NCBI GenBank assembly: GCA_033439795.1
Contig: JAUTDP010000013.1
Location: 1,550,001 to 1,614,000 of the forward strand
From: Sordaria brevicollis
Lineage: Eukaryota; Ascomycota; Sordariomycetes; Sordariales; Sordariaceae
Direction: 5' to 3'
DNA: 64,000 bases
The position numbers and the translations under genes are program-made. The notes under the pieces were generated by a model, which was not told where the DNA came from, made no database searches, and saw only the letters and a program-made list of their open reading frames with translations. Below are positions 61,316 through 64,000 of this stretch, piece after piece; within the stretch, counting starts at the first letter, position 1; the number at the start of each line of letters is the position of its first letter.

Positions 61316-62820
61316 AAATTAATATCGTAATAATTTATTATACTTTTCTATAACTAATAATTTAACGTTTATTAAGCGTTTCGCTTTAATTAATTCGTAA
61401 AAATAGTACCGATTTTTTCTAATTAAGCCTTATTAAACCCCTTTTTATAAAATCCCTTATCCTTTTTATTAATTACTATTTCGACCGAATATTATTAACC
61501 TTTTATTAATTTTATAATTAAGTATTATTAATTTTTCTCTACCTTTACGCCCGCTTAAATTTAAATCTAATTTTAATTATAAACCCAAATAGCCCCGAAA
61601 CGTCTAATATAAATACCCCGGGCCCTAATTCCGATAGCGAACGATAAACCCTCATTATTAACCTTTTTTTTTCTTATAATTAACCTTATATTAATACCGC
61701 TATTTATAACCTATAGAACGACTTTTTTTACTTTATAAGCGTTATAAAGGCGGATCCCGAATTCCTTTTTTAATTTTATATTTACTTCGACGCTATTAAA
61801 GCCTAATTTAACCGCGCTTAAAATTATATTTATAATACCTAAATTTAAATTATAATAAATTTTAATATAATTTCCCGCTCCGAAATTTAATTTCGTAACT
61901 ATATTGCCGAATTTGTCTAAAAAATTATTAAAATACGGAAATAAATTAATTAAACCCTCCTCTACGTTTCCGAATTCGAAACCGCCGTCCGCTTTTAAAC
62001 CGTTTAAATTAATATAATTAATTAACGAATTAATATTACCCAATTTAGGATTAATTAACGTATTATTAAAATTACGTTCTAAATTCGTTAATATATTATT
62101 AATTAAATTAACCTCTAGCCCTTATTTATCGTTTTTTTTTTTTATCCCCCTCCCTATTTAGCCGTACTTACGGCACTAAACCCCTTATCTTTATTAACGC
62201 CGAATATTCCTTCGCAAAATAATAAAAGGAATATATTAATTAGAAATTTCTTATCGGTATTAAATTTATTATTAATTACGCTATTTATTTAATATTTATT
62301 AATTAAATCCTTTATATTTTTTAATGCCTTTCTAGCGACGCTTTTATACGTATTCGCTCTAAAATCGACGTAATTACGGCTTCCCTTCAAAATTCTATTA
62401 TTTAACCCGTAAATTTTACCGATTTCCAAAATCTCTTTAAATAATTCGACCCGTATTATATTACTTTTAATATTTATATTAAAGTAATTTGGGAAATAAA
62501 TTATTTATAATAAAATACCCTTCCCTTCGCCGATTTTATTTTTATATTTATTAAATTCGCCGACTCCTATAAATTTAATATTCGCCGCTATATTAACGCC
62601 TTTAAATCGAAAATTAATAAACGCTTTTAAAATACCCTTATTAATATTACCGGCGCTAATTACCCGGCCCCCGACGATTTCGAAGGTTAAATAAACCTCC
62701 TTTGCGAATTTATTACTAATTTATTAAATACTAATTATTATATTAACGTTTCGCCGTTTACCCTTATTTAATTTATTAACGACCCTATAATCTTTAATAA
62801 AATTTCTACCCTTATAAGGA

Positions 62821-62976
62821 AATTTAATAACCCTATTTCTATAAAAGAATAAACCCGCTATAAGGCGGAGGGCCTATATATATATTATAATAAAGCCGGT
62901 TATTATATTATAATTTATATAATTAAAGCGAAATATAAAGCCTAGGCCCCCGTTCCCGCTTAAAACGCCCTAATTT
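62821..62976 (+). pseudogene. Degraded retroelement gag with converted zinc knuckle
   Basis: The plus-strand frame reads KFNNPISIKE, a TAA stop, TRYKAEGL, then Y-I-Y-Y-N-K-A-G-Y-Y-I-I-I-Y, followed by KAKYKA, a TAG stop and APVPA. The spacing is exactly that of a gag CX2CX4HX4C zinc knuckle (62877-62918), but each ligand is Tyr. Every Tyr is one RIP-type transition from Cys (TGT/TGC) or His (CAT/CAC), and the stops are one transition from Gln. The flanking KAEGL before and basic residues after are usual around knuckles of Ty3-type gag proteins. The gene cannot be functional. Confidence 0.7.
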
Positions 62977-64000
62977 TAACGTTAATGTTTAAAGCGGAAA
63001 AAATTTAATTTTTAGTAAAAATCGCCGCTAAAAACGTAATACGGAGGAATTAAAAGATTTATATTTATATTCTATAAAATTAAATATTAATTTCTTTTTT
63101 TTAAATTTTATTTATTCTAATAACGCCCCCGAAATATTATATTCTATAATAATTAATTCCGGGTATTCGTTAATAAATTTTATTAATTCTTTTTTTATAT
63201 AACGTTATACTTTCTTTTTAATACTTTTCTATTGCCTCCGTACCCTCCGTTTAATTAATAATTACGAAGGAAGTTCTATTTTTTATATTTATATCGTATT
63301 TTACTCTATTGGTTTTTTTACGGATTATTTCGCTCTCTTTATTTAACTTCTTAATAGCCTTAATATTATTCTTAGCCTCCTTTAATTAAAAAAGTATAAC
63401 CCTATTATAAATTAATTATAAAATATTATAAATTTCTTTAATTTTATTATTAAGGAAATACCTTTACCTCTTTCGCCCTCTATTAAAAATATATTAAACC
63501 TTTCCTTATCGGTTATAACCCCTTAAATATTATTAAAAATTAAACCCGTATTTTAAAACTTAACCCGACCCTCCGCTAAATTATAAAAATTTCGCTACTA
63601 TTTTATTTCCTTTTATTATATTTTAAAGGCCCGCTCCCGTCCGAATAATTGTAATTAATTATAAAATATAATTATCCGCCTACTATTTACCTTTAATTTT
63701 ATTTTAGCGTACGAAGAATCCGGTATAGAAATTTTTAAATATACCCCCGATTAATTTTATTATTTTACCGAAATTATAATACTTTTCCTTAATACCGATA
63801 ATAATTCGCCGATAGCTATAATCTTATTCTCCGACCCCGATTTTGAAAATTTTAATTAAATTTTTAATAACTTCGATAATATTATATTTCGTATAATTTT
63901 CGTTAATTAACCTATATTTATCCCCTTTTATTAATTTTTAATTAATTACCGGGATTAAATAGTAGAATAATTATAATTCCGGGCTATTTCGGCGGAAAAT

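Larger units (their letters stand above)
59619..64000. mobile_element. AT-rich, RIP-degraded retroelement block (right edge)
   Basis: Composition switches sharply near 59619-59690 to AT-rich DNA nearly devoid of CA and TG dinucleotides, the RIP signature. At the border a 10-bp direct repeat AGACCGCTAG occurs at 59629-59638 and 59647-59656. On the plus strand a gag-like frame with RIP-type stops runs at least from ~62820 to ~62970 and contains a zinc knuckle with all ligands altered (listed separately). A less CA-depleted stretch at about 61120-61315 may be an LTR. No intact ORF exists; the 111-codon minus-strand frame at 61711-62043 has no ATG start. The block continues past the window. Confidence 0.88.

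Noticed and set aside
61711..62043. 110-codon minus-strand ORF in the right AT-rich block
   Set aside because: It has no ATG start, lies antisense to the inferred element, and its composition is explained by RIP.

Overview
The window reads as nuclear chromosomal DNA of a filamentous ascomycete, most likely a Sordariomycete. Genes carry short introns (mostly 51-130 bp) with GT...AG ends and GCTAAC or CTGAC branch sites. The gene set is that of a filamentous Pezizomycotina fungus: ApsB-type microtubule organiser, SKN7 regulator, delta-8 sphingolipid desaturase, PDAT. AT-rich blocks with the mark of repeat-induced point mutation (RIP) lie at both ends. Species cannot be named from the sequence.

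Layout: positions 1-1870 are RIP-degraded repeat DNA. A gene-rich segment follows (about 1.9-59.6 kb) with fifteen protein genes. In order these are COG6 (+), a spastin/Sap1-like AAA ATPase (+), mitochondrial ribosomal protein uS17m (-), an Ldb17/SPIN90/Dip1 protein (-), the NatC catalytic subunit Naa30 (-), phospholipid:diacylglycerol acyltransferase (+), a zinc metallopeptidase with a jacalin-like lectin domain (+), eIF2B epsilon (-), SKN7 (-), a Whi5/Nrm1-like regulator (+), ApsB/Mto1-like (-), HAUS1-like augmin subunit (+), VAC14 (-), a delta-8 sphingolipid desaturase (-) and dihydrolipoyl dehydrogenase (-). Positions 59619-64000 are again AT-rich; they hold the RIP-degraded remains of an LTR-type retroelement whose gag zinc knuckle can still be read.

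The genes are mostly housekeeping and form no metabolic cluster. Themes recur: membrane traffic and lipid (COG6, VAC14, PDAT, sphingolipid desaturase), cytoskeleton (Ldb17, ApsB, HAUS1, the AAA ATPase), and growth or stress control (SKN7, Whi5-like, eIF2B epsilon). ApsB and the HAUS1-like gene are divergent neighbours, and both families act in recruiting gamma-tubulin.

All exon structures were worked out by hand from splice signals, reading-frame continuity and family conservation; none is supported by transcript data. Intergenic DNA is long (up to 5.2 kb) and repeatedly carries a short AGAGGTACCT-type motif. I saw no convincing tRNA, rRNA, CRISPR array or secondary-metabolite cluster. The most interesting items are the fully converted zinc knuckle in the right RIP block, a short upstream ORF whose stop overlaps the AAA ATPase start, a 17-nt exon in SKN7, a 40-base homopolymer inside the uS17m intron, and the dispersed GGTACC motif.
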